A DNA stretch of 64,000 nt from PALSA-1355 sp031400775 (GCA_031400775.1 JANNQN010000289.1:1-64000), one strand, 5' to 3'; positions 22,761 through 31,914 are shown, counted from the stretch's first letter. Program-made: numbers and translations. The notes: generated from the letters alone by a model not told the origin.

Positions 22761-23672
22761 ATGTCCACCGGCGATCAATACGAACTTCTCGATTTTGGCG
22801 CCGGTCGCAAGCTGGAGCGGTTTGGTCCTTGGGTGGTCGACCGCCCGTCGCCGGCCGCGCAAGATCATGCTCAGCATCGGCCCGAGTTGTGGTCCACGGC
22901 GGCGGCTCGCTACGAGCGCAGTGAAAACCAACGCGGAAGCTGGACGCGCGCTGTTGAAATCGCCTCCGAGTGGCAAGTCTCGTGGGGGCCGTTCGCACTC
23001 GAACTCAAGCTGACGGAATACGGTCAGGTTGGGCTGTTTCCGGAGCAGGCCGACAATTGGGATTGGATTGCCGAACAGGTGCGCGCCGCCGTGGCGCCAA
23101 TCAAGGTTCTAAATTTATTCGCTTACACCGGCGCTAGCACGCTGGCCGCGGCCGCCGCGGGAGCCGAGGTGACGCACGTCGACGCCGCCGCCGGCGTGGT
23201 GGCTTGGGCGCGCCGCAACGCACAAATTTCCGGATTGAGCGAGGCGCCGGTTCGCTGGATCACCGAAGACGCCAGAAAATTTGTGCGCCGCGAGCTCAAG
23301 CGGGGCAACTATTACGACGCCGTGATTCTGGATCCGCCCAGCTACGGCCACGGGCCCGGCGGCGAGTCCTGGAAGCTCGAAGAACACCTGGACGAACTGC
23401 TGGCGATGTGCGGCGAGTTGACCGCCGGTCGCCGCCAGTTCATGTTGCTCACCTGCCACTCCGGCGAACTTGCATATGCCCCCGCCTTGCTGAAACATAC
23501 AATCGCTCACCTGCCCGGGCTGCGGGAACACGGCCGGCTGAACGGCGCTGACATGCGGTTGCGCTCGGCAAGCGGCGACCCCTTGCACTGCGGAGCGGCG
23601 GTCCGCTTCAGCCGCAATGAGGTTCTCGCGCCGCCACGAACCCGTCCCCTCTCGAAACCGGCCGGCCCGTGA
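22761..23672 (+). CDS. Class I SAM-dependent methyltransferase, RlmI-like
   Basis: The 303-residue product has the Methyltrans_SAM fold seen in RlmI-type 23S rRNA cytosine methyltransferases. Motif I is LNLFAYTGASTLAAAAAGAEVTHVDAA (about residues 114-140) and motif IV is VILDPPSYGHGPGGESW (about 189-205). The N-terminal PUA domain of true RlmI is absent, as in shorter relatives, so the exact target is uncertain. Its stop overlaps the start region of the next gene (a SpoU methyltransferase) by 4 bases, suggesting translational coupling and a shared role in RNA modification. Confidence 0.85.
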   Translation: MSTGDQYELLDFGAGRKLERFGPWVVDRPSPAAQDHAQHRPELWSTAAARYERSENQRGSWTRAVEIASEWQVSWGPFALELKLTEYGQVGLFPEQADNWDWIAEQVRAAVAPIKVLNLFAYTGASTLAAAAAGAEVTHVDAAAGVVAWARRNAQISGLSEAPVRWITEDARKFVRRELKRGNYYDAVILDPPSYGHGPGGESWKLEEHLDELLAMCGELTAGRRQFMLLTCHSGELAYAPALLKHTIAHLPGLREHGRLNGADMRLRSASGDPLHCGAAVRFSRNEVLAPPRTRPLSKPAGP

Positions 23673-24484
23673 CCATGGAAATCAAGACCATCACCAGCGT
23701 TCACAACCAACGCGTGAAAGACGCGGTCAAGCTGCGCGATCATCGCCAGCGGGCCCGACAGGGGCGGTTCGTCATCGACGGCGCCCGAGAGATCCTGCGG
23801 GCCGTGGCCGGCCGCGTGAAGCTGGTCGAGCTGTTCGTGTGCGAGCCACTGTGCAAATCGGCCGAGAGCCTGCGCGTGCTCGCGAGCATGCAAGACTCTG
23901 GCGTCGAAACCTGGCATGTCGCGCCCGAGGTGTTCGAGAAACTGGCATTTGGCGACCGGCACGAGGGCGTGTTGGCCGTGGGCGAGACGCCGCGAATGGA
24001 GCTCGACCAGATCGAAGTGCCCGCGGGCGGATTGATTGCCGTGGTCGAGGGCCTGGAAAAACCCGGCAATCTTGGCGCAGTGGTCCGCGCTGCCGACGGG
24101 GCGGGCGTGGCGGCCGTGATCGCCGCCGACGCGGGCACCGACTTCTATAATCCCAATTGCATTCGCGCGAGCCTGGGCACGGTCTTTACCCGAGCGGTCT
24201 GCCAGGCGACCACGAGCCAGACGCTCACCTGGCTTCGCGGCCGGGGCTGCAAGATTTTTGCCGCGCGGCTGGACGCGAAGTTGCCCTACACCGACGTCGA
24301 CTATCGGGGCGACGCGGCGATCGTGCTCGGAAGCGAAGCGGCCGGCCTTTCCGACGCCTGGCGCGCCGCCGACGTAACCGCCATCAAGCTGCCAATGCTT
24401 GGCGCCGCCGATAGCTTGAATATTTCGACCACGGCCGCGGTGCTTTTTTACGAGGCGCTCAGGCAGCGGACCGATCGCGATTAG
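23669..24484 (+). CDS. TrmH/SpoU family RNA 2'-O-methyltransferase
   Basis: The 271-residue protein has the N-terminal substrate-binding domain of RlmB/TsnR-type enzymes (VKDAVKLRDHRQRARQGRFVIDGAREILRA). The SPOUT domain carries all three motifs: EKPGNLGAVVRAADGAG (motif 1), IVLGSEAAGLSDAW (motif 2) and LPMLGAADSLNISTTAAVLFYE (motif 3). It should methylate a ribose 2'-OH in rRNA or tRNA. The GTG at 23669 overlaps the stop of the upstream methyltransferase; the ATG at 23675 is an equally plausible start. Its stop overlaps the stop of folD on the other strand by 4 bases. Confidence 0.92.
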   Translation: MTMEIKTITSVHNQRVKDAVKLRDHRQRARQGRFVIDGAREILRAVAGRVKLVELFVCEPLCKSAESLRVLASMQDSGVETWHVAPEVFEKLAFGDRHEGVLAVGETPRMELDQIEVPAGGLIAVVEGLEKPGNLGAVVRAADGAGVAAVIAADAGTDFYNPNCIRASLGTVFTRAVCQATTSQTLTWLRGRGCKIFAARLDAKLPYTDVDYRGDAAIVLGSEAAGLSDAWRAADVTAIKLPMLGAADSLNISTTAAVLFYEALRQRTDRD

Positions 24485-25347
24485 TGCCTTCCCCGTGCCG
24501 CTTCCAGAGTGTTGACGAGCAGCATCGCCACGGTCAGCGGACCGACGCCGCCGGGCACTGGCGTGATGTGGCCGGCGACCTGGCTCACGCCCGCAAAATC
24601 CACGTCCCCCACCAGCCCGCTCTCGGTGCGGTGGATGCCTACGTCGATCACCGCCGCGCCGGGTTTGACCATCTCGGCCGTGATGAATCGCGGTTGGCCG
24701 ATGGCCACGATAAGGATATCTGCCTGACGGGTGATCTCGCCCAGATTGCGGGTCTTGCTGTGACAGACCGTCACGGTGGCATCGGCGCCCGCGCCGCGTT
24801 GCATCAGCATCAGCGCCATCGGCTTGCCCACAGTTTCGCTGCGCCCCACGACCACCACCTGCCGGCCAACGGTCTCGATACCGGTGCGCACCAGTAACTG
24901 CTGGATGCCATAGGGCGTGCAGGGCAAGAAACGCGGATTGCCTTGCACCAACCGGCCGACGTTCTCCGGGTGAAAACCATCGACGTCCTTAAGCGGACTG
25001 ACGGCGTGCAGAACCCGCGAGACATCGATCTGCTTCGGCAGCGGCAGTTGCACCAAGATGCCGTGGATCGGCTCTTCCTTGGCCTTGTTCAGCTTGGCCA
25101 CGAGCGACAGCAGTTCGTCCTGCGTGGTGTCAGCCCCCAGGCGGAACAAGCGGCTCTGCATGCCGACTTGCTCGCAGGCGGTCACCTTGTTGCGGACGTA
25201 GACCTCGCTGGCCGGATCGCTGCCGACCAGCACGGCCGCTAGCGTGGGCACTTCGGCGTTGTTTTCGATGAAGTCGACGACCTCGTCGCGCAACTCGTCA
25301 CGAATTTGCTTGGCAAGCTTCTTGCCGTCGAGGATGGCGGCCGGCAC
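24481..25347 (-). CDS. folD: Bifunctional methylenetetrahydrofolate dehydrogenase / cyclohydrolase FolD
   Basis: The 288-residue protein has the usual FolD length and motifs. Tyr-Val-Arg-Asn-Lys (YVRNKVTACEQVG) holds the catalytic Tyr and Lys. GILVQLPLPKQID and PLKDVDGFHPENVGRL form the folate site. VVVVGRSETVGKPMA and TVCHSKTRNL belong to the NADP-binding part, and PGGVGPLTVAMLLVNT closes the C-terminus. It interconverts 5,10-methylene-, methenyl- and 10-formyl-tetrahydrofolate in the cytosol. The gene is convergent with the SpoU methyltransferase and shares its last 4 bases with that gene. Confidence 0.97.
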   Translation of the reverse strand: MPAAILDGKKLAKQIRDELRDEVVDFIENNAEVPTLAAVLVGSDPASEVYVRNKVTACEQVGMQSRLFRLGADTTQDELLSLVAKLNKAKEEPIHGILVQLPLPKQIDVSRVLHAVSPLKDVDGFHPENVGRLVQGNPRFLPCTPYGIQQLLVRTGIETVGRQVVVVGRSETVGKPMALMLMQRGAGADATVTVCHSKTRNLGEITRQADILIVAIGQPRFITAEMVKPGAAVIDVGIHRTESGLVGDVDFAGVSQVAGHITPVPGGVGPLTVAMLLVNTLEAARGRH

Positions 25348-25510
25348 AGGGGGACCTTTCTATCGCCAAAGCGGGGATCGGGAGGCCGCATTCTAGCCCA
25401 CACTTCGGCGGACGACTATTGGCCGAGGTCTGTCTAAAAGCGACGCCCGGTCTCCCGCATTAGCGCGTCAAAGCGACGTGGTCCGGCGGCCCGAAAGCCG
25501 TTATATTCAG

Positions 25511-25540
25511 TTGACAAGCGGCGTCCATCGCGCGAATAAT
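25511..25540 (+). promoter_or_regulatory. Sigma-70 type promoter of the siroheme reductase gene
   Basis: A perfect -35 TTGACA (25511-25516) is followed after 18 bases by AATAAT (25535-25540), one mismatch from TATAAT. The predicted start of transcription falls within the palindrome that begins at 25540. Confidence 0.65.
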
Positions 25541-25563
25541 CACAATGATGCTAATCATTGTGA
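25540..25563 (+). promoter_or_regulatory. Palindromic operator candidate
   Basis: Two perfect 10-base arms, TCACAATGAT and ATCATTGTGA, flank the 4 bases GCTA. The site starts at the last base of the -10 element and covers the expected transcription start, the position of a repressor site. Half-sites resemble Fur-type boxes in the AATGAT/ATCATT core, but the spacing differs. Confidence 0.65.
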
Positions 25564-25630
25564 CGATTTAGCGCCTCCCGCCGCTACTTGCGAGTCTCGC
25601 CCGGTCCCAGCTAAGCACGTCTCAACAATT

Positions 25631-27373
25631 ATGTCCGACGAAGCCAAAATCAGCGCGGTCGAAGTCTTCAAGATCGAGAGCAACTACCTGCGCGGCGATA
25701 TCGGCACGGAGTTGCGGGACGAGAACGACTTTTTCGGCAAGGCCAGCATCCAATTGCTGAAGAATCACGGCACGTACCAGCAGGATGACCGCGACGCGCG
25801 GGCCGCGGGCCGGGTCGAGGGGGGCAAGGGCAAGTCGCCCAAGGCCTACTCGTTCATGATCCGCACCAAGATTCCCGGCGGCAAGCTCTCCAGCGATCAA
25901 TTGCTGGCCGAGATCGATTTGTGCGATGAGGTGGGCAACGCCACGCTGCGCATCACCAGCCGCCAGGGACTGCAACTGCACGGCATTCTGAAGCACGACT
26001 TGTGGCAGACGATTCACCGGATCAACGAAGTGCAACTCTCGACGTTGGCGGCCTGCGGCGACGTCGAGCGCAACGTCATGTGCTGCCCGGCGCCCTTGGC
26101 CGATCGGGTCCGCGAACAATTGCAAACGCTGGCCGAAGCGATCGCGGTGCATCTGTGCCCGCGCACCACGGCGTATCATGAGCTCTGGATCACGGATCCC
26201 GACTCGGGCGAAGAGACGCTCGTCGGCGGCGGATCGAACGGTCACGAGGTCGAGCCGATTTACGGCCCCACGTACCTGCCGCGCAAATTCAAGACGGCGA
26301 TCGGACTGGCCAGCGACAACTGCGTCGATCTGTACGCCAACGACTTGGGGCTTATGGCCGTGGTCGAGGGAGACCAGATCATCGGCTACAACGTGCTGGT
26401 CGGCGGCGGCATGGGCGTGACGCCCAGCGCCGAGAAAACTTTTCCGGCCGTTGCCAAGCGGATGGCGTTCATCAAGCCCGAGGAGGCCATCGACGTTGTC
26501 ACGGCAATCGTCAAGGTGCAGCGCGATTTCGGCAACCGCGCCGACCGCAAAGTCGCGCGGATGAAATACTTGATCCACAATTGGGGGCTGCCCAAGTTCA
26601 AGGCCAAGGTCGAGGAATACTACGGCCGGCCGCTTGCCGATCCGCACCCGGACGACGTCCACGCCTTCGACGATCACATCGGCTGGCACGAGCAGGGCGA
26701 TGGCAAGGTGTTTTACGGACTCAATGTCGAGAACGGCCGCATCCACGACGAAGACGGACTGCGGCTCAAGACGGCGCTGCGCAAGATCTGCACCACGCTG
26801 CGTCCGGGAATTCGACTTACCCCGCACCAGAGCATTCTGTTTACCGATCTCGATCCAACCGATCGCCCGGTGCTCGAAAATATTTTGCGCGAGCACGGCG
26901 TCAAACTCCACGACGAGATCTCCGAGGTGCGGCGCTGGTCGATGGCTTGCGTGGCCTGGCCCACCTGCGGATTGGCCATTACCGAAAGCGAGCGGGCCCT
27001 GCCAGGCATCGTCGATCAACTAGAAATCGAGCTAGCGAAGTTGGGCTTATCGCGCGAGCGCTTTACGCTGCGGATGACCGGCTGCCCGAACGGCTGCGCC
27101 CGGCCGTACAACTGCGACATCGGCCTGGTCGGCAAGGCGGCGGGGCGCTACACGCTGTTCGTGGGCGGCCGGCTGCTGGGCGATCGGTTGAACTTCATCT
27201 ATAAGGACATGGTTCCCGCGGCCGAGATCGTGCCCACGATCGTGCCGGTGCTGGCCTGCTTCAAGGAGCACCGCGAAGAGGGCGAGACGCTGGGCGACTT
27301 TTGTCACCGCCGCGGGCTAGCCGATCTGCTGGCCTGGACCGAGCAATACACGGCCCAAGCGACCAGCGCTTAG
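25631..27373 (+). CDS. Siroheme [4Fe-4S] nitrite/sulfite reductase (ferredoxin-type)
   Basis: I set the start at the ATG at 25631 because the promoter and operator lie inside the longer open frame. The 580-residue protein has duplicated nitrite/sulfite reductase half-domains (RITSRQGLQLHGI and RLTPHQSILFTDL). The cluster cysteines are in CVAWPTC (about 440 and 446) and GCPNGCARP (about 485 and 489). It performs a six-electron reduction of sulfite or nitrite with ferredoxin as donor. Which substrate cannot be told from sequence reading alone. The monomeric layout without a flavoprotein partner nearby fits the ferredoxin-dependent type. The palindrome over its promoter implies control by a repressor. 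Confidence 0.93.
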   Translation: MSDEAKISAVEVFKIESNYLRGDIGTELRDENDFFGKASIQLLKNHGTYQQDDRDARAAGRVEGGKGKSPKAYSFMIRTKIPGGKLSSDQLLAEIDLCDEVGNATLRITSRQGLQLHGILKHDLWQTIHRINEVQLSTLAACGDVERNVMCCPAPLADRVREQLQTLAEAIAVHLCPRTTAYHELWITDPDSGEETLVGGGSNGHEVEPIYGPTYLPRKFKTAIGLASDNCVDLYANDLGLMAVVEGDQIIGYNVLVGGGMGVTPSAEKTFPAVAKRMAFIKPEEAIDVVTAIVKVQRDFGNRADRKVARMKYLIHNWGLPKFKAKVEEYYGRPLADPHPDDVHAFDDHIGWHEQGDGKVFYGLNVENGRIHDEDGLRLKTALRKICTTLRPGIRLTPHQSILFTDLDPTDRPVLENILREHGVKLHDEISEVRRWSMACVAWPTCGLAITESERALPGIVDQLEIELAKLGLSRERFTLRMTGCPNGCARPYNCDIGLVGKAAGRYTLFVGGRLLGDRLNFIYKDMVPAAEIVPTIVPVLACFKEHREEGETLGDFCHRRGLADLLAWTEQYTAQATSA

Positions 27374-27393
27374 CACATCACGGAGCAAACGCC

Positions 27394-27798
27394 TTGCAGC
27401 CCTTGCGCCCTTGGATGCGATACGTGTTGCTGGTGGCCGGTGCGTACAACGTGCTGCTGGGGCTGAACATGGTGCTGTTGCCCTCGCGGTCTTTCGCGCC
27501 GCTGGGTCTGTCCGAACCGGAGTTGCTGCTATTCGTGCAGTTGGTAGGACTGATGGTGGGCGTGTTCGGCGTCGGCTACCTGATGGTCGCCAGATGGCCG
27601 CTTGAAAATCGCGGCGTGCTATTGCTGGGACTGATCGGCAAAGCGCTCGTGGCGGTCTTGGGCCTGGCCTACGTCGCGCTGGGCAAGGTTCCGCCGGTCT
27701 ATCTGTTCGTCGTGCTCTTTTCCGACGTGATCTACCTGGCGCCGTTCGCGCTCATCTTGCGACACCTGCAGCGCGTGGCGGCTGAGCGGGCCGCTTAG
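27394..27798 (+). CDS. Small integral membrane protein
   Basis: The TTG at 27394 is preceded by GGAG at 8 bases and lies 20 bases after the reductase stop; the ATG at 27415 is the alternative. The 134-residue product has four hydrophobic segments (MRYVLLVAGAYNVLLGLNMVL, FVQLVGLMVGVFGVGYLMVA, VLLLGLIGKALVAVLGLAYVA, LFVVLFSDVIYLAPFALIL). The pattern resembles small four-helix membrane proteins of unknown function. It may be cotranscribed with the siroheme reductase. It converges on the HD-domain gene. Confidence 0.75.
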   Translation: MQPLRPWMRYVLLVAGAYNVLLGLNMVLLPSRSFAPLGLSEPELLLFVQLVGLMVGVFGVGYLMVARWPLENRGVLLLGLIGKALVAVLGLAYVALGKVPPVYLFVVLFSDVIYLAPFALILRHLQRVAAERAA

Positions 27799-27804
27799 AC
27801 GTTT

Positions 27805-28374
27805 TCATCCGCCGGCGCTGGTGTTCAAATCCAGCGCGTCGGCTTGCGCGGTCATGGCGTCGATCACGAACTGGATATGCTCGTCCAGCTCGACGCCCAG
27901 GTCGGCGGCCCCTTCGGTGATATCTTCGCGACTCACGGCGGCGGCGAAGCTCTTCTGCTTGAACTTCTTCTTCACGCTGCTGGCCTTCATTCCATGAATG
28001 CCCTCGGGCCGCACCTTGGCCACGGCCGTGACGAACCCGGCCAGCTCGTCGCAGGCGTATAGCGCCTTGTCGAGCCGCGAGACGCGCGGGCAGTCGGTCA
28101 GATAGTCGGCGTGCGACTTGATGGCGTAGATGACGTGGTCGGGATAACCCTGCTCGGCGAGAATCGCCGCGCCCTGAAGCGGATGGTTGGGCGGATCCGG
28201 CCAGCGCTCGCAATCGAAATCGTGCAAGAGCCCGACGATGCCCCAGGTTTCTTCGTCGGCTGCGTATCGACGGGCATAAGCCCGCATGGCGGCCTCGACG
28301 GCCAGCATGTGCTTGCGCAGGCTATCGCTGGCCGTGTATTGGCAAACCAGGTCCCAAGCCTGCTGCCGATCCAA
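27805..28374 (-). CDS. HD-domain phosphohydrolase
   Basis: The 189-residue protein shows the metal-binding HD signature: His in SLRKHMLAVE, the His-Asp pair in GIVGLLHDFDCERWPDPPNHPLQGA and later Asp in RLDKALYACDELAGFV. This subgroup (HDIG-type) is common in bacteria and its substrate is not known, although phosphate esters or nucleotides are likely. The C-terminal third (KASSVKKKFKQKSFAAAVSREDI) is conserved in close relatives from memory. Its start lies 4 bases beyond the stop of the TPR gene, so the two form an operon. Confidence 0.88.
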   Translation of the reverse strand: MDRQQAWDLVCQYTASDSLRKHMLAVEAAMRAYARRYAADEETWGIVGLLHDFDCERWPDPPNHPLQGAAILAEQGYPDHVIYAIKSHADYLTDCPRVSRLDKALYACDELAGFVTAVAKVRPEGIHGMKASSVKKKFKQKSFAAAVSREDITEGAADLGVELDEHIQFVIDAMTAQADALDLNTSAGG

Positions 28375-28378
28375 TCGC

Positions 28379-29947
28379 TTAGTCCCCGACTTTGTTGCGG
28401 GCCGTGTCTTCGCGCCCGGGCGTGGCGTTCTTATCGGGCTGCGCGGTCTGATCGGCGGGATCCTCTAGCGGGGGCGCCGCCTCGCGCCAGGGCTTTTTCT
28501 CTTCGTAGCTTTCCAGTTCCTTGCTCAGTTGAGCCTTGAGCTCGTCGCCGCCGCTTTCGACGGCTTTCTTCGACCAGGTAATCGCCGTTTCGAAGTCGCC
28601 GCTCTCGGCATAGCTGGCGGCCAGCGTGCTCAGCACGTGGGCCTGCTTGTACTCCGTCACCTCGCAGGCCTGCTTGGCCAACTCAATCGCGCGCTTGCCG
28701 TTGCGTAGCGTGTCCTCGGGCGAGGTGGCCAGGACCCAGGCCAGGTTGTTGAGCACGCCGCTGTTTTGCGGTTCGAGCAACAGGGCCGACTCGTAGTCGG
28801 CAATGGCCTCGGCCTGCTTGCCCAGGCTAAGCTGGACGTCGGCGCGGCCGCGATAGGCGGGCGCGTTTTTCGGATCCGCTTCGACGATCTCGTCATAAGC
28901 CACGATCGCCTTGAGCGGTTGCTTGGCGGCCTGGTGCAGCGCGGCAATTTGCAATATCAACTCGGAATTGTTCGGCATCGCGCGGCGCAACAAGTTGAGA
29001 TCCGCCAGCGCCTGCTCGAACTTGCCGATGCTGCCCAGCAGACTGGCGTGCAGTTGCAGGGCCGCGACCGATCCGGGTTGCAGGCGCAGCGCGCTCTCGA
29101 CGTCGACCAGGGCCCCGGGGACATCGCCCTTAATGGCCCGCACCCGTCCGCGGTGCGTGAGCGAGGCCGGCGAATTGGGCTCGAGCTCGATGGCCTTGCT
29201 GAAGCTAACCAGCGCCTCGTCGTAGTTCTTGGCCAACGACATCGCGACGCCGCGGGCTTCGTGCGTGTCGGCATCCTTGGGGTCGATCTCGATCGCCGCG
29301 TCCAGATCGGCGATCGCCGATTCCAACTTATTCTGTGAAAGATAGTGCATGCCGCGGAAGCGCAGCGAGTTGGGATCTTTGGGAGTGAGCTGCACTGCCG
29401 TGTCGAAATCGGTCTGCCGCAGCACGGGATCCTTTTGCAAGTTGGCGCGAATGATGAGCGAACGTGCCTTGGCAGCCGGGTCGTCCTCGCTCAAGCGGAC
29501 GGCGTTGTCCAGCGACGCGAGCGCTTTTTCCGATTGGCCCAAGTGGGCGTAGAGTCGGCCGACCAGGTATTGTGCTTCGCCCTGCTCGGTGTCGATCTTG
29601 AGCGTTTGCTCCAGATCGGCCAGTGCCATTTGCACCAGCTTGCGACCGCGGTTGGCGGTCACAGGGCGTTCGAACAGTTCCGTGCAAACCAACTCGGCGC
29701 GCTGGGTCAGAGTGCTGGCCAGCAGGCCGTTGGCGAATTTCGTGTTGCCTTCGTCCAGTCCGGCTTCGATCGCATCCTGGCAGAGCTTGACGACCTGGTT
29801 CAGATCGGCGACGTTTTCGGCGGCCAGCTTGGTGTCGGTGGCCTGGTCCAGCAGAGCCTGGCCCTGATCTTCGCCGCGGGCCTGGCCGCACGCCAACAGG
29901 ACGGCAACCAGCATCACCCACAGACGGAACTTGAGGCGCAGCACCAT
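28379..29947 (-). CDS. Exported TPR-repeat protein
   Basis: The ATG at 29947 has AAGGAG 5 bases before it. The 522-residue product begins with a signal sequence (KFRLWVMLVAVLLACGQARGED). The cysteine there might be a lipobox, but the residues are not canonical. About ten TPRs fill the rest, for example AQYLVGRLYAHLGQSEKALASLDNAV and THEARGVAMSLAKNYDEALVSFSKAI. It is a protein-interaction scaffold outside the cytoplasmic membrane. The tail is Lys/Glu-rich and ends NATPGREDTARNKVGD. The HD-domain gene follows. Confidence 0.85.
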   Translation of the reverse strand: MVLRLKFRLWVMLVAVLLACGQARGEDQGQALLDQATDTKLAAENVADLNQVVKLCQDAIEAGLDEGNTKFANGLLASTLTQRAELVCTELFERPVTANRGRKLVQMALADLEQTLKIDTEQGEAQYLVGRLYAHLGQSEKALASLDNAVRLSEDDPAAKARSLIIRANLQKDPVLRQTDFDTAVQLTPKDPNSLRFRGMHYLSQNKLESAIADLDAAIEIDPKDADTHEARGVAMSLAKNYDEALVSFSKAIELEPNSPASLTHRGRVRAIKGDVPGALVDVESALRLQPGSVAALQLHASLLGSIGKFEQALADLNLLRRAMPNNSELILQIAALHQAAKQPLKAIVAYDEIVEADPKNAPAYRGRADVQLSLGKQAEAIADYESALLLEPQNSGVLNNLAWVLATSPEDTLRNGKRAIELAKQACEVTEYKQAHVLSTLAASYAESGDFETAITWSKKAVESGGDELKAQLSKELESYEEKKPWREAAPPLEDPADQTAQPDKNATPGREDTARNKVGD

Positions 29948-30144
29948 GATTGCTCCTTCACGTTCGGAAAAGCGAGACTCGGTAGGGGCCGCATTATGAC
30001 GCCAAGGCCAAATCGATGCTATGCGAGTTCTGGCCACCTGCACGACGCGCAATTGTCACCTGTCGGACTCGTAATGACCCCGCTCTTTCCGCTCGGCGCC
30101 CGGCTCGGCGCGCCGCCGTCAAATCAGCACGGTGCGCAGTTGCA

Positions 30145-31005
30145 TTATAAGGGGGCTGGCAAATCGCGACGGCAAAAGATAATAGCGGCGGCCAGATAAC
30201 CGGCCAGGCCCAGCCCGATCAGGATGCTGTCATATCCCAACCCCCCGAGCTCGATCGCCCCATCGGCGGCTCGGTTCCACAGGCTCCAGGCCCGATGCGG
30301 ATCGGCGACCATCAACTGCGGCTCAAACGGGGTGAAGAACGTGAGGTATCCCAGCCAACCCCAGCCCGGCGCCAGTCGGCTGATGATCTTCACGATCATC
30401 GACACGGCATAAAAAGCCCCCACGATGCCGATCACGTGCGAACGATAATTGGCAGCCGACGAAACGAAGGTGGACAGTCCGGCCAGAAAGACCGTCATCG
30501 CAAACAGGTTCAAGGCCGCCGGTACGAACACAATCGGCGAGACGCTTTGCTCGAGCGTCACGCTCGCCAGACCGACGCTGGTGCCCAGCAATGCTGAAGA
30601 GGCCAAAAGCGCCGCGCCGCACAGCGTGACCGCGGCCTGGGTTCCCAACACATTCAGACGCGTCAGCGGCTGAGCCAGCAACATTTCCATCGTGCCGCGG
30701 TTCAACTCGCCGGCCACGGCGTCGGACCCGCGCGAAATCCCCCACACCGTAATTAGCAGTAGAACGATCGGGTCGTCGTAGGCCACGGCAATCCGGCCCG
30801 CCGACGTGGCGATTTGCGCAAACGAAACCGGCATCAGCGTCTCGACCAGCTCTGGCATGAAGCTGAGCATGCCCTCCATGGCGCTGGTCGAAAAAAAACT
30901 GCTGATCCAGACCCGCAGCCAATGGACCGCGAACATGAACGCCATGCTGCCCACGAGCAGCCAGCGCGATTCGTACAGCGTTTTTTTCAAAAGCGCGGCG
31001 TTCAT
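30145..31005 (-). CDS. ABC-2 type transporter permease
   Basis: The 286-residue membrane protein has about six hydrophobic segments (for example RWLLVGSMAFMFAVHWL, LLASSALLGTSVGLASV, LNLFAMTVFLAGLSTFV and SILIGLGLAGYLAAAIIFC). It also has the ABC-2 landmark SDAVAGELNRGTMEMLLAQPLTR, with the Glu and Gly of the coupling helix. It follows the ATP-binding protein gene by 33 bases on the same strand and should form an exporter with it. The cargo is unknown. Confidence 0.88.
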   Translation of the reverse strand: MNAALLKKTLYESRWLLVGSMAFMFAVHWLRVWISSFFSTSAMEGMLSFMPELVETLMPVSFAQIATSAGRIAVAYDDPIVLLLITVWGISRGSDAVAGELNRGTMEMLLAQPLTRLNVLGTQAAVTLCGAALLASSALLGTSVGLASVTLEQSVSPIVFVPAALNLFAMTVFLAGLSTFVSSAANYRSHVIGIVGAFYAVSMIVKIISRLAPGWGWLGYLTFFTPFEPQLMVADPHRAWSLWNRAADGAIELGGLGYDSILIGLGLAGYLAAAIIFCRRDLPAPL

Positions 31006-31038
31006 GTTCCGACTCGATCGATCTCTAGGGGGCGCAAT

Positions 31039-31914
31039 TCAAGAGGCGTGATACTGGTCGTAGAGTGCCCGCAATCCCAGCGGCTCGATGTTCACCTCGG
31101 CCAGCGGCAGCGTGGCCAGCCAACCCAACAGTCCCGATAGCTCGCCGGGCGTTTCGATCACTAGCGCGCCGGCCGCGTCGGTGGCGACGGTCACTTGCCC
31201 ATTGAACATGGCCGGCAGCGGCGGCAAGCTGCCGGTCAATTGCGCGCGAATGCGATGCTTGCGCAGCAGATCGGCGATCACCTGCGTATGCACGACGCGG
31301 CCTTGCCGCAAGATCACGGCCCGATCGCAGGCTTGCTCGACCTCTGAAATCACGTGCGACGAGAAGATGACGGTGCGGCCCGCTTGCTTAGCTTCGAGCA
31401 CTAGCGCCGCCACGTCGCTGCGCACCGTGGGATCGAGATTCGAGGTCGGCTCGTCGAGGATCACGAGCGGCGTGTCCACCGCCAGCGTCACGGCCAGGGC
31501 GAGCTTCTGCCGCATGCCGGTCGACATCGTCGCCACGCCGCGCGAGAGATCCAATCCGAAGCGATCTCCGGCCAGCGCCACAGCGCGCGTGCGGCTGCCG
31601 TCGCGGCGGACCGAAGTGAAAAAGTCGATGACGTCGCGGCCCCGCATTGCGCGAAATAGCCGCGCCTCGCCCGGCAGGTACGATACGCGGCGGTGGACCT
31701 GGTACGACTGGCGGTAGCAATCCAAGTCGTCGATGCGCGCCGCACCAGACGTCGGACGCAGATAGCCCATCAAGAGCCGCAATAGCGTGGTCTTGCCGGC
31801 CCCATTCGGACCTAGCAGACCGACGACTTCGCCCTTCCGCACGCCGAACGAGAACTCGTCGAGCGCCGTGAACGATCCATAGCGCTTCGAGAGCGATTGA
31901 GTTTCGACGTACAC
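31039..31914 (-). CDS. ABC transporter ATP-binding protein
   Basis: The 291-residue protein has Walker A GPNGAGKTT (Lys41), signature STGMRQKLALA in place of LSGGQ, and Walker B LVILDEPTSNLDP. The H-loop is in TVIFSSHVISEVEQACDRA. The C-terminal 80 residues match the accessory region of ABC-2 exporters. It energises the permease at 30145-31005, with which it forms an operon. Substrate unknown; such pairs often export drugs, peptides or lipids, but nothing here shows which. Confidence 0.93.
   Translation of the reverse strand: MYVETQSLSKRYGSFTALDEFSFGVRKGEVVGLLGPNGAGKTTLLRLLMGYLRPTSGAARIDDLDCYRQSYQVHRRVSYLPGEARLFRAMRGRDVIDFFTSVRRDGSRTRAVALAGDRFGLDLSRGVATMSTGMRQKLALAVTLAVDTPLVILDEPTSNLDPTVRSDVAALVLEAKQAGRTVIFSSHVISEVEQACDRAVILRQGRVVHTQVIADLLRKHRIRAQLTGSLPPLPAMFNGQVTVATDAAGALVIETPGELSGLLGWLATLPLAEVNIEPLGLRALYDQYHAS

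Noticed and set aside
20770..22998. Open frame of 742 codons on the minus strand
   Set aside because: It is antisense to the YgiQ-type gene, whose radical SAM motif is clear.
25478..25630. N-terminal extension of the siroheme reductase by 51 codons
   Set aside because: It would contain the promoter and the palindrome; the family N-terminus starts near the ATG at 25631.
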